Shown: positions 1 to 6,612, counted from the first letter of the stretch. The stretch: 8,609 nucleotides of DNA from an uncultured Planctomycetaceae bacterium (GCA_903885855.1 CAISKG010000104.1:1-8609); one strand, 5' to 3'. Made by a program: numbers and translations. The notes: generated from the sequence alone by a model not told the origin.

Positions 1-743
1 CCGCCGGCGGCGCCGTTGGCCATGAGGAGCACCGTGTCGTTGGTGCTCGTGTGCCCGTCGACGCTCACGCAGTTGAAGGTCCGGTCGGCCGTCGCCCGGA
101 GGAGGCGCTGGGCGTCGGCGGGGTCGAGCGGGGCGTCGGTGAGCAGGACGCCCAGCATGGTCGCCAGCCGCGGGCCGACCATCGCCGCCCCCTTGGCCAT
201 GCCGAAGAGCGTGCAGGCGCGGCCGTCGGCGTCGAAGGAGGAGCCGGCGAGCTTGGGGCGCGTGTCGGTGGTCATCATTCCCCGCGCCGCGTGCACCACG
301 GCGTCGGCGTCGCTGGCCAGCCGGCCGGCCACCGTCGCCAGCCCGCGCTCGAGGGTGGCCATGGGGAGGAATTCGCCGATCACGCCGGTGGAGAGGACGA
401 GCACGCTCTCCTCGCCGCTGCCCACGAGGCCGGCGGTGAGGGCCGCCATGCGGGCCGCGTCGGCGAGGCCCCGGCTGCCGGTGCAGGCGTTGGCGTTGCC
501 GGAATTGATCGCCACGGCGCGGAAGCCGGTGCCGGGGGTGCGCGCCCGGTCGAAGACCACCGGCGCCGCGCAGACGAGGTTCGTCGTGTAGACGCCGGCC
601 GCCGTGGCGGGCCGGTCGGAGACCACCAGCGCCACGTCCTCGCGGGTGGGGTTGCGCTTCAACCCGGCGTGGGTGCCGGCGAGCGACCAGCCGCGCGGCA
701 GGGGGGGGATCGGGAGGCGGAGCGGGGTTTCGGCGATCGGCAT
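1..743 (-). CDS. argJ: ArgJ, bifunctional ornithine acetyltransferase / N-acetylglutamate synthase (partial, 3' end outside window)
   Basis: Transfers the acetyl group from N-acetylornithine to glutamate, recycling acetyl in cytoplasmic arginine biosynthesis; some members also use acetyl-CoA. About 247 of the usual ~400 residues are present, from the ATG at 743. Seen: INSGNANACTG (79-89), STGVIG (118-123, the conserved Thr-Gly oxyanion region), MMTTDT (156-161), and the autoproteolysis region MAKGAAMVGPRLATML. In this family the chain is cut before the Thr of ATML, here Thr195, giving alpha and beta chains and the nucleophile. Near the window edge, FNCVSVDGHTSTNDTV matches the beta-chain start region. 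No clear Shine-Dalgarno precedes the ATG; the 64-nt gap to argC is very C-rich. Whether it is mono- or bifunctional cannot be told from sequence. It lies downstream of argC, a common arginine-cluster order. Confidence 0.95.
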   Translation of the reverse strand, partial: MPIAETPLRLPIPPLPRGWSLAGTHAGLKRNPTREDVALVVSDRPATAAGVYTTNLVCAAPVVFDRARTPGTGFRAVAINSGNANACTGSRGLADAARMAALTAGLVGSGEESVLVLSTGVIGEFLPMATLERGLATVAGRLASDADAVVHAARGMMTTDTRPKLAGSSFDADGRACTLFGMAKGAAMVGPRLATMLGVLLTDAPLDPADAQRLLRATADRTFNCVSVDGHTSTNDTVLLMANGAAG

Positions 744-807
744 GGCGGGTCCGGGGCGGAGTGGAGGGGGGGCGACGGCGGCCGGGGGGCGGGAGGAAGC
801 GGGCGGA

Positions 808-1819
808 TCAGAGCATGCCGGTGGTCTCGGGGGAAGCCGTGCATGCAGTTGAAGTTCTGCACGGCCGCGCCGGAGGCGCCCTTGACGAGGTTGTCGAGGC
901 AGCTGATCAGGAGCACGCGGCCGCGGACGACGCGCGCGGTGATGTCGCAGAAGTTGGTGTCGACGGTGTCCTTCGTGCCGGGGAGGTGGTCCACCACGCG
1001 CACGAAGCGCTCGTCGCGGTAGGCGTCGCGGAGGCACTCCATCACGGCCGCCTCGGTCACCGCGCCGCGCGGCCGGGCGTAGATCGTGGAGAGGATGCCG
1101 CGGTCCATCGGGGCGAGCTGGGGGGTGAAGATCACGCTCGGGCGGATCCCGGCGTGGCGGCCGATCACCTGCTCGATCTCCGGCGTGTGGCGGTGCCGGC
1201 CGACGTTGTAGGCCGACATGCTCTCGTTGCACTCCGGGAAGTGGGTGGTGAGCTTCGGCTGCCGCCCGGCGCCGCTGACGCCGCTCTTGGAGTCGACGAT
1301 CAGGTCGTCGGGCTCGACGAGGCCGGCCGCGAGGAGGGGGGCCAGCGGGAGGATCGCCGAGGTGGAGTAGCAGCCCGGGTTCGCCACGAGGGCCGCGTCG
1401 CGGATCCTCTCGCGGAACAGCTCCGGGAGGCCGTAGACGGTGGCCCCGAGACGCTGCGGATCGGGGTGGGCGTGGCCGTACCACTCGAGGTAGGTGGCCG
1501 CGTCGTCGAGCCGGTAGTCGGCGGAGAAATCGACCACCTTCGCCCCGCCGGCGAGCACGCGGGGAAGCACCTCGGCACTGGCGCAGTGCGGCAGGCAGCC
1601 GAAGACGCAGTCGGCCCGCTCGGCCACCTCCTCGGGGGAGAGATCCTCGAGCGGCAGGTCGATCCGCCCGACGAGGCTCGGATGGACGCTCGACAGCGGC
1701 GTGCGCCCCTCCTGGCGGCTCGTCGCGGCCACGACGCGCACCTCCGGATGGCGGAGGAGGATCTTGAAGAGTTCGAGCGCGGTGTAGCCGGTGGCACCGA
1801 GGACGGCGACCTTGATCAT
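808..1819 (-). CDS. argC: ArgC, N-acetyl-gamma-glutamyl-phosphate reductase (apparent 1-nt frameshift near the C-terminus)
   Basis: NADPH-dependent reduction of N-acetylglutamyl-5-phosphate to the semialdehyde, third step of arginine synthesis, in the cytoplasm. The start MIKVAVLGATGYT holds the dinucleotide-binding GATGYT loop (8-13). NPGCYST carries the catalytic Cys150, and GRHRHTPEIEQ carries the expected catalytic His211. The C-terminal LVKGASGAAVQNFN (311-324) is typical. The ATG at 1819 is supported by GAGGA six nt upstream. As given, the frame slips after HGFP (residue ~330) at a run of five G on the plus strand (829-833) and reads on to 659, giving a 386-residue product with a low-complexity tail that overlaps argJ by 85 nt. 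Removing one C on the coding strand restores FPETTGML and a TGA at 810-808, a normal 336-residue ArgC. I take 808 as the true end; a sequencing error is likelier than a real mutation. Confidence 0.94.
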
Positions 1820-1825
1820 CGGGAT

Positions 1826-1830
1826 TCCTC
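1826..1830 (-). promoter_or_regulatory. Ribosome binding site of argC
   Basis: GAGGA on the minus strand, six nt before the ATG at 1819. It fixes the argC start and is one of the few clear Shine-Dalgarno sequences in this window. Confidence 0.75.
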
Positions 1831-1843
1831 GCGGAGCGACGGT

Positions 1844-1849
1844 GTTATA
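1844..1849 (-). promoter_or_regulatory. Possible -10 element upstream of argC
   Basis: TATAAC on the minus strand, 24 nt before the argC ATG, in an otherwise GC-rich 91-nt gap. It matches five of six TATAAT positions. No convincing -35 lies 16-18 nt upstream, so this is only a candidate for a separate argC-argJ promoter. Confidence 0.3.
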
Positions 1850-1879
1850 GCCGCCGCGGCCAAGAACACTCTACGCCGG

Positions 1880-1908
1880 CCGGGGCCCGTCCGTGCGGCG
1901 GGGCCCGG
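1880..1908 (-). terminator. GC-rich hairpin just after the coaB stop (possible terminator or 3'-end structure)
   Basis: An inverted repeat with arms 1880-1889 and 1899-1908 pairs over ten positions with one mismatch (1885/1903) and a nine-nt loop. It begins two nt after the coaB TGA (1913-1911). No T-tract follows on the minus strand, so it is not a canonical intrinsic terminator; RNA 3'-end protection or Rho-assisted ending is possible. Together with the TATAAC nearer argC it hints at a transcript boundary here. Confidence 0.4.
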
Positions 1909-1910
1909 GG

Positions 1911-2588
1911 TCATGCCGGCCCGGCCCCGCGCCGCGACGCCGGCGAGCGCCGCCCCACCGGCGTCGTGCAGTGGGCCGCGATGAGCCGCACCAGCCACGC
2001 CGCCACCGCTCCTTTCGTGCCGCGCCGCTCCCCGACCCTGGCGTGCCGCCAGTCGTAGACCGCCACCGCCGTCGAGCGGGCGTTCACCGCCTCGAGGTCG
2101 TTGACGACGATCAGATCGCAGGCCTTGGCGTCGATCTTCGCCAGGGCCCGGGCGGCGTCGGCGCCCGGCTCGAGCGCGAAGGCCACGAACCACTGCGTCG
2201 GCCCGGCCCGCCGCGCCAGCGTGGCGATGATGTCGGGGGTGGGCTCGAGCCGAAGGACGAGCCCCGAGCCCTTGCGGGGGATCTTGCCCCCCACGCGCTC
2301 CGCCGGCTCGAAATCGCACGGGGCGGCGGCGGCGATGACGCCGTCGACCCGGGGCAATTCGGCCAGGCAGGCGGCGAGCATGTCGCGGGTGGAGACCACC
2401 GGCACCACGCGGGCACGCGGCGGATAGGCCACCGACACCGGCCCGCTGACGATCGTGACCTCGTGCCCCGCCGCCAGCGCCGCCCGGGCGATGGCCGCCG
2501 CCATCCGGCCGCTCGAGCCGTTGGTGAGGTAGCGGACGTCGTCGATGTAGGCCCGGGTGGGACCGGCGGTGAGGAGGATGCGCTGCAT
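1911..2588 (-). CDS. coaB: CoaB, phosphopantothenate-cysteine ligase (stand-alone)
   Basis: Joins cysteine to 4'-phosphopantothenate, using CTP in the bacterial type, as the second step from pantothenate to coenzyme A. The 225-residue protein matches the CoaB half of E. coli CoaBC. The start has LTAGPT (6-11), then VRYLTNGSSGRM (18-29), whose Arg19 and Asn23 align with E. coli Arg206 and Asn210. AAAAPCDFEP (87-95 region) and GGKIPRK follow, with Lys102 aligning with Lys289, then LEPTPDI (114-120), FVAFALE and DLIVVND (158-164). The last ~18 residues are Arg/Ala/Pro-rich and look non-conserved. The ATG at 2588 lies six nt after the coaC stop; GAGG overlapping that stop probably serves as Shine-Dalgarno, implying reinitiation. 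Most bacteria fuse CoaC and CoaB; here a stop and a new start separate two intact domains. A hairpin follows the stop. Confidence 0.92.
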   Translation of the reverse strand: MQRILLTAGPTRAYIDDVRYLTNGSSGRMAAAIARAALAAGHEVTIVSGPVSVAYPPRARVVPVVSTRDMLAACLAELPRVDGVIAAAAPCDFEPAERVGGKIPRKGSGLVLRLEPTPDIIATLARRAGPTQWFVAFALEPGADAARALAKIDAKACDLIVVNDLEAVNARSTAVAVYDWRHARVGERRGTKGAVAAWLVRLIAAHCTTPVGRRSPASRRGAGPA

Positions 2589-2594
2589 ACGGCC

Positions 2595-3173
2595 TCACGC
2601 CCGCCCGCGGCGCCGCGGGCGGGAGAGGACGCCGGTGACCGCCGCCGCGATCTCCTCCGGCTCCGCCATCCGACCGGTGCCCGTCTGCCGGCACGACAGC
2701 CAGCCGCTGCCGGGGGGCACGATCGTGGCGCCGTCCTCCGAGACCCGCGCGACGTTGCGCTGCACGGCCGGCTTCTCCCACATCGCGGCGTTCATCGCCG
2801 GGGCATGGATCACCGGGCACTCGGCGCACAACAGGAGCGTGGTGAGGAGGTCGTCGGCGACGCCCGCCGCCGCCTTGGCGAGGAGGTCGGCCGACGAGGG
2901 CGCCACCACCACCGCCTCGGCGCGGGAGGCGAGCTCGATGTGGGCCCCGAGCGGGTGGGCCGCCGGATCGAAGCCGCGCCAGGCCACCGGCCGGCCGCTC
3001 AACGCGGCGAAGGTGGCCGGCCCGACGAAGCGCCGGGCGTTGCGCGTGAGGACCACCGACACCCCCGCCCCGCGCTGCACGAGGAGGCTCACGAGCGCGG
3101 CGGCCTTGTAGGCGGCGATCCCGGCGGACACGCCGACGACGATCTCACGGCCGGCGAGGGGGGAATCGCTCAC
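2595..3173 (-). CDS. coaC: CoaC, phosphopantothenoylcysteine decarboxylase (stand-alone, FMN-dependent)
   Basis: Decarboxylates 4'-phosphopantothenoylcysteine to 4'-phosphopantetheine in coenzyme A synthesis; a flavoprotein of the HFCD family. The 192-residue product has the N-terminal VVGVSAGIAAYKA (12-24), the active-site His78 in GAHIELA, VVVAPSSADLLAKAAAGVADDLL (the flavin-binding region, 88-110), PAMNAAMW with Asn128, and SCRQTGTGRM with Cys161. These residues correspond to His75, Asn125 and Cys158 of E. coli CoaBC with a constant offset of three. The start is a GTG at 3173, six nt after the rpoZ stop; no Shine-Dalgarno is evident, so coupling to rpoZ is likely. The protein ends in a basic tail (RPRRRGRA) where fused CoaBC proteins would enter the ligase domain. 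CoaB follows six nt downstream. Confidence 0.95.
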   Translation of the reverse strand: MSDSPLAGREIVVGVSAGIAAYKAAALVSLLVQRGAGVSVVLTRNARRFVGPATFAALSGRPVAWRGFDPAAHPLGAHIELASRAEAVVVAPSSADLLAKAAAGVADDLLTTLLLCAECPVIHAPAMNAAMWEKPAVQRNVARVSEDGATIVPPGSGWLSCRQTGTGRMAEPEEIAAAVTGVLSRPRRRGRA

Positions 3174-3179
3174 GGGGCG

Positions 3180-3449
3180 TCACAGGCCGGTGGGGTCGGC
3201 GTCGAAGTCGAGCGGGCCGCCCGCCTCGGTCGATTCGCCGGTGATGCGGAGGTTGGAGGAGGTGTCGAGATAGATCTTGTCCTGCTTGATCTCCTCGATG
3301 ACGATCTGCATCTTGTCGTCGGTGTCGACGTCGACGAGCGGACGGCTGCCGGCGTTGAGCGCCACGAGCCGCTTCTGGATGAGGGTGGAGAGCTTGAAGC
3401 GCCCTCCCACCTTGTTGACGATCTCCTCTTCACGCAGGTCGTCGATCAT
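3180..3449 (-). CDS. rpoZ: RNA polymerase omega subunit, divergent
   Basis: An 89-residue protein recognised as the omega subunit of RNA polymerase, which folds around the beta' C-terminus and aids core assembly. The core resemblance is GGRFKLSTLIQKRLVALNAG (15-34), equivalent to the usual NRFxLxxLxxKRAxxL segment, followed by a Pro-Leu-Val stretch and an acidic region (DVDTDDK). The C-terminal half (IVIEEIKQDKIYLDTSSNL and an acidic Gly/Asp tail) is less familiar. Position strongly supports the call: it lies between gmk and coaC, as in many bacteria. The ATG overlaps the gmk stop as ATGA, and GAGGAG seven nt upstream supports this start. The alternative is a conserved hypothetical protein in the omega slot, which I think less likely. 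Confidence 0.83.
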   Translation of the reverse strand: MIDDLREEEIVNKVGGRFKLSTLIQKRLVALNAGSRPLVDVDTDDKMQIVIEEIKQDKIYLDTSSNLRITGESTEAGGPLDFDADPTGL

Positions 3450-4192
3450 GCACGGGCTCCTCGGGGGGGGGACGGCGGCGGTAGGGGGGCGGGATGGACG
3501 GCTGGCCGCGATTCGCTCGCGGCGTGCGGCCCGGACGGGCCCGGTCCGGCGGGAATCGAATCGGCGGTGCGCGGCGCGGTGGTGGAAGGGGCGGGCGGCG
3601 GCGACTCCGGCAGGCCGGCGTCGAGGAGGATCCGTTCGATGGCCGACACCGCGGCGTCGACGTCGTCGTTGACGACCCGGTGGCGGTAGCGGTGGCTCTC
3701 GCGCAACTCGCGGTGGGCGACCTCCAGCCGCCGGGCCATGGCCTCGGGGCTCTCGGTGCCGCGCCCGCGGAGGCGCTCCTCGAGCTGCGCCGGATCGGCG
3801 GGCTCGACGAAGATCGTCACCGCTTCCGGATACCGCGCGAGAATCGAGAGTGTACCCTCGACGTCGATCTCGAGCACGACCCACGCGCCGGCCGCGATCC
3901 GCGGCCCCACCTCCGAGGCGAGCGTGCCGTACCAGTGCTGCCGTCCGTAGACCCGGCAGCATTCGAGGAATTCGCCGGCGTCGCGGCGGCGGTCGAACTC
4001 CCCGGGCGAGAGAAAGTGGTAGTCGACCCCGTCGCGCTCGCCGGCCCGGGGAGGCCGGGTGGTGGCCGAGATGCTCGGGACGAGCTGCGGCAGGTCGTCG
4101 AGGACGCGGCGCAGGATCGTCGTCTTGCCGACCCCTGAGGGCCCGGAGATGACCACGACCTTGCCGGCGGCGGGCGGGGTGGGGAGCGCCAT
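3446..4192 (-). CDS. gmk: Guanylate kinase with a Pro/Ala-rich C-terminal extension
   Basis: Phosphorylates GMP to GDP with ATP, in cytoplasmic purine metabolism. The start MALPTPPAAGKVVVISGPSG leads into the P-loop GPSGVGKTT (17-25). The GMP-binding region TTRPPRAGERDGVDYHF (44-60) follows, then EFLE, HWYGT (86-90), VLEIDVEG (106-113) and a lid region with RLRGRGTES (140-148). The catalytic part ends near residue 195. About 50 further residues of Pro, Ala and Ser make it 248 aa against the usual ~205-210. I chose the ATG at 4192 because the P-loop then falls near residue 17. An in-frame GTG at 4318 overlaps the yicC stop (GTGA), but it would add 42 low-complexity residues encoded across a strong hairpin. 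No clear Shine-Dalgarno precedes the ATG. The stop overlaps the rpoZ start. Confidence 0.95.
   Translation of the reverse strand: MALPTPPAAGKVVVISGPSGVGKTTILRRVLDDLPQLVPSISATTRPPRAGERDGVDYHFLSPGEFDRRRDAGEFLECCRVYGRQHWYGTLASEVGPRIAAGAWVVLEIDVEGTLSILARYPEAVTIFVEPADPAQLEERLRGRGTESPEAMARRLEVAHRELRESHRYRHRVVNDDVDAAVSAIERILLDAGLPESPPPAPSTTAPRTADSIPAGPGPSGPHAASESRPAVHPAPLPPPSPPRGARA
3457..3462 (-). promoter_or_regulatory. Ribosome binding site of rpoZ
   Basis: GAGGAG on the minus strand, seven nt before the ATG at 3449 and inside the 3' end of gmk. It selects the rpoZ start that overlaps the gmk stop by four nt, and supports the small ORF being translated. Confidence 0.75.
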
Positions 4193-4283
4193 CCGAATGT
4201 TGTACCCCAGCCCTCGGGCGGGTGGAAAGCGTGGGCCGGACCCCCGGCCGGGGCCGCCGCCGGAGGGCGGCACGGGGGCGGGG

Positions 4284-4314
4284 GGCCCGCCCGCCCGGCG
4301 GTCCGGGGCGGGCC
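4284..4314 (-). repeat. Perfect 9-bp inverted repeat directly after the yicC stop
   Basis: Arms 4284-4292 and 4306-4314 are perfectly complementary (9 bp, all G/C) with a 13-nt spacer. The first base of the hairpin touches the yicC TGA (4317-4315). It sits in the 122-nt yicC-gmk gap, which is otherwise G/C-rich and has no T-tract. It could slow transcription, protect the yicC mRNA end, or simply reflect composition. Confidence 0.45.
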
Positions 4315-5196
4315 TCACTCGATGTTCTGCACCTGCTCCCGGAGCCGCTCGACGAGGGTCTTGAGCTCCACCACGGCGTGCGCGATGGCCACGTCGGACG
4401 ACTTCGAGCCGATCGTGTTGGCCTCCCGGGCGAGCTCCTGGGAGAGGAAGTCGAGGGGGCGGCCGGGGGAATCCTCGGCGAGCAAGGCGACGAACTGGCC
4501 CACGTGGCTCTCGAGGCGGACGAGCTCCTCGGCGATGTCGGAGCGGTCGGCCAGCAGTGCGATCTCGCGGGCGACGTCGCCGTCGGCCAGCTTCAGCCCC
4601 TGCTGCTCGAGGATCCGCCCCACGCGCTCCCTGAGGCGCTCGCGCTGCTCCGCGACCACCAGCGGCACGCGCGCCTTGATGCGTTCCGCGACGTCGCGCA
4701 GGGCCTCGCAGCCGGCGCGCATGTCGCGGGCGAGCGTCTCCCCCTCGGTGCGGCGCATCCGGTCGAGACCGTCGAGCGCGGCGCGCACCGCGCGCTCGAC
4801 GAGCGGCCAGGCGGCCTCGATCGTCTCCGGCGACGGCGCCGACTCCACGAGGATCCCCGGCAGGGCGAGGAGGCCGTCGAGGGAGCGCGGCGTGGGCAGG
4901 CCGCGATCCGCGCAGAGGGTTTCGAGCTGGCCGAGATACGCCGCCAGCTGCCCCGCGTCGAGCGCGCGCGAGGCGGGGGCCGCCGGCCCGCTGATCTCGA
5001 GCGTCACCTGCACCGCGCCGCGGCGCACCTGCCCCCGCACCAGTGCCTCGACGCGCGATTCGAGGAGCCCGAAGCCTTCCCTGGCACGGAGCGACACCTT
5101 GAGGAAGCGGTTGTTGACGCTCCGCACCTCGGCGCGGCAGGCGCTCGCTCCTTCGGTGGCGATGCCGTCGCCGCAGCCGGTCATGCTCAGGGGCAT
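4315..5196 (-). CDS. yicC: YicC/YloC-family endoribonuclease
   Basis: A 293-residue member of the YicC/YloC family, a conserved endoribonuclease family; in E. coli YicC has been linked to degradation of the small RNA RyhB. Seen: the N-terminal MPLSMTGCGDG (1-11), SVNNRFLKVSLR (27-38), LESRVEALVRGQVRRGAVQV (45-64), a charged helical middle (about 150-215), and the C-terminal signature EELVRLESHVGQF (223-235), RPLDFLSQELAREANTIGSK (246-265) and REQVQNIE at the very end. Length is normal for the family. The ATG at 5196 gives the usual short N-terminus; MTGCG itself starts at residue 5. No Shine-Dalgarno is obvious. The gene precedes gmk-rpoZ-coaC, the same neighbourhood as yloC in Firmicutes. 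Substrates in this organism cannot be inferred. Confidence 0.95.
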   Translation of the reverse strand: MPLSMTGCGDGIATEGASACRAEVRSVNNRFLKVSLRAREGFGLLESRVEALVRGQVRRGAVQVTLEISGPAAPASRALDAGQLAAYLGQLETLCADRGLPTPRSLDGLLALPGILVESAPSPETIEAAWPLVERAVRAALDGLDRMRRTEGETLARDMRAGCEALRDVAERIKARVPLVVAEQRERLRERVGRILEQQGLKLADGDVAREIALLADRSDIAEELVRLESHVGQFVALLAEDSPGRPLDFLSQELAREANTIGSKSSDVAIAHAVVELKTLVERLREQVQNIE

Positions 5197-5228
5197 CGGG
5201 GGCTCGTCGCGCGTCGTTCGGGAAGGAG

Positions 5229-5251
5229 CCGGCGGCTCACTTGGCCGCCGG
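5229..5251 (-). repeat. 8-bp inverted repeat with the secG stop codon in its loop
   Basis: Arms 5229-5236 and 5244-5251 are perfectly complementary (8 bp, G/C only). The seven-nt loop contains the secG TGA (5239-5237), so the mRNA stop codon would sit in a hairpin loop. No T-tract follows. This is part of a series of stop-associated hairpins in the window. Confidence 0.45.
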
Positions 5252-5704
5252 GGCGGGGGCCTCGCCGGCCGGCGGTGCCTCGGCGGCCGGTTCGGCGGCG
5301 GGCGCCGCCGGAGCGGAGGCTGCCGGAGCAGCGGCGTCGCCGCCGGCACCGGTGCCGGAATCGGCGGGAGCGGCTGACTCCCCCGGCGTGCCGCCGGCGG
5401 GGGGCACGACGGTGGTGCCGGTTTCCACCGGCGCCGAGCCCCCCACCATCCCCGGGTCGAACTTCGACGCGGGCCGGCCGAGGACGTTGAGCGCCAGGAT
5501 GCACAAGAGAATCCAGAACGTGGCCACGCCGATCGTGATTTTCGTGAACACGTCGCCGGCCTTGGTGCCGAAGGCGCTCTGCCCCCCCGCCCCGCCGAAG
5601 GCGCCGGCCAGGCCGCCGCCGCGGCCGCGCTGGATGAGCACCAGCAGGATGAGGAACAGCGACGAGAGGACCAGCAGCAGGCCGAGGACGAAGCGGACGA
5701 TCAT
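5237..5704 (-). CDS. secG: SecG, preprotein translocase subunit, with a long Ala/Pro-rich tail
   Basis: Small membrane subunit of the SecYEG translocon, which assists SecA-driven protein export. Seen: the first membrane helix (about 4-24, very Leu/Val-rich), then LIQRGRGGGLAGAFGGAGGQSAFGT (23-47), the conserved Gly-rich cytoplasmic loop ending in the FGT-K-A motif, a short amphipathic DVFTKIT stretch, and a second helix (about 57-76). This core is the usual SecG size. Residues ~88-155 form an extra tail of Ala, Pro, Gly and Glu with no recognisable domain; family members are commonly about 75-120 residues, so the total of 155 is long. The ATG at 5704 begins directly before the first helix. 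It follows tpiA, a common pairing in bacteria, with a 96-nt gap. Confidence 0.93.
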   Translation of the reverse strand: MIVRFVLGLLLVLSSLFLILLVLIQRGRGGGLAGAFGGAGGQSAFGTKAGDVFTKITIGVATFWILLCILALNVLGRPASKFDPGMVGGSAPVETGTTVVPPAGGTPGESAAPADSGTGAGGDAAAPAASAPAAPAAEPAAEAPPAGEAPAPAAK

Positions 5705-5784
5705 GGCTCGGATCCGGACGGCGGGGGATGGGGTGAGCGGAGAGCCGACGAGTGTAGCAGGGGAGGGCGGAAACGAAGCCCCGG

Positions 5785-5800
5785 CCGGGCGCGAGCCCGG
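5785..5800 (-). repeat. 6-bp hairpin directly after the tpiA stop
   Basis: CCGGGC (5785-5790) and GCCCGG (5795-5800) form a perfect 6-bp stem with a four-nt loop, adjacent to the tpiA TGA (5803-5801). No T-tract follows on the minus strand, so it is not a standard terminator. Confidence 0.4.
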
Positions 5801-6583
5801 TCAGGCGAAGGCGGCGGCGATGGCGAGGAAGTCGTCGGCCTTCAGGCTCGCCCCCCCCACCAGCGCCCCGTCGATGTCGGGCCGGGAGGCGAGTTCGGCG
5901 GCGTTGTCGGGCTTCACGCTCCCGCCGTACTGGATGCGGATCCCGTCGGCGACGGCCGCGGACGAGCGGCTGGCGAGCAGTCCCCGCACCAGGGCGTGGA
6001 CCTCCTGCGCCTGCTCCGGTGTGGCGACCTTGCCGGTGCCGATGGCCCAGACCGGCTCGTAGGCCACCACGATCCGGGGGAGGTCGGCGGCCGGAAGGCC
6101 GGCGAGCGACCCGAGCAGCTGCGCGGTGACGACCGCCTCGGTGCGCCCCGCCTCGCGTTCCTCGAGCGACTCCCCCACGCACACGATCGGCGTCAGCCCG
6201 GCGGCGAGGGCCGCCTGCACCTTCGCGTCGATCATGGCGTCGGTCTCGCCGAAGAGGGCGCGCCGCTCGGAGTGGCCGAGGATGCAGTAGCGGCAGCCGA
6301 CGTCGACGAGCATGCCGGGCGCGACCTCGCCGGTGAAGGCGCCGCTCTCTTTGTGGTGGCAATTCTGCCCGCCGAGGGCGACACCGGAGGCTCCCCGCCC
6401 CCCGGAGAGACCGAGCGCCCCGGCCACCTCGCCGAGGTAGGGGGCCGGGGGGCAGAGGACGAGATCGACCGTGGGCATGCGCGGCGCGGCGGCGGCGACG
6501 GCGGAGGCCAGCGCCCTGGCCTTGGCGGCGTCGAGATGCATCTTCCAGTTGCCGGCGACGATCGCCTTGCGACGGCGGGGCAT
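5801..6583 (-). CDS. tpiA: Triosephosphate isomerase
   Basis: Interconverts dihydroxyacetone phosphate and glyceraldehyde 3-phosphate in glycolysis and gluconeogenesis; a cytoplasmic (beta/alpha)8 barrel dimer. The 260-residue protein has GNWKMH (11-16) with catalytic Asn12 and Lys14, GGQNCHHKESGAFTGE (71-86), CRYCILGHSERR (97-108) with catalytic His104, AYEPVWAIGTG (174-184) with catalytic Glu176 and the mobile loop, IQYGGSVKPDN (217-227), and DGALVGGASLK (238-248) for phosphate binding. Length and every catalytic residue are normal. The ATG at 6583 is supported by GAGGA eight nt upstream; longer in-frame starts such as the TTG at 6664 would add only low-complexity residues. pheA lies 123 nt upstream, secG 96 nt downstream. 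Confidence 0.98.
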   Translation of the reverse strand: MPRRRKAIVAGNWKMHLDAAKARALASAVAAAAPRMPTVDLVLCPPAPYLGEVAGALGLSGGRGASGVALGGQNCHHKESGAFTGEVAPGMLVDVGCRYCILGHSERRALFGETDAMIDAKVQAALAAGLTPIVCVGESLEEREAGRTEAVVTAQLLGSLAGLPAADLPRIVVAYEPVWAIGTGKVATPEQAQEVHALVRGLLASRSSAAVADGIRIQYGGSVKPDNAAELASRPDIDGALVGGASLKADDFLAIAAAFA

Positions 6584-6591
6584 GGCGCGGG

Positions 6592-6596
6592 TCCTC
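6592..6596 (-). promoter_or_regulatory. Ribosome binding site of tpiA
   Basis: GAGGA on the minus strand, eight nt before the ATG at 6583. It selects this start over upstream in-frame alternatives. Confidence 0.7.
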
Positions 6597-6612
6597 GTGG
6601 GGGCGGGCGGAA

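Noticed and set aside
659..807. Genuine C-terminal extension of ArgC
   Set aside because: The tail is Pro/Arg/Ser low complexity, antisense-like in composition, and appears only after a frame slip next to the intact normal ending in the adjacent frame.
51..1022. 323-codon plus-strand open frame opposite argJ and argC
   Set aside because: Low-complexity Gly/Arg/His product antisense to conserved coding sequence; no family features.
1880..1908. Classical intrinsic terminator after coaB
   Set aside because: The stem is strong, but no T-run follows on the minus strand, so it is listed only as a possible terminator or 3'-end structure.
1893..3689. 598-codon open frame on the plus strand across coaB, coaC and rpoZ
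   Set aside because: It is antisense to three genes with intact family motifs, and its Arg/Gly/His-rich translation resembles no family. Long shadow frames are expected at this GC content.
4222..5490. 422-codon plus-strand open frame opposite yicC and secG
   Set aside because: Antisense shadow of well-supported genes with a composition typical of GC-rich shadow frames.
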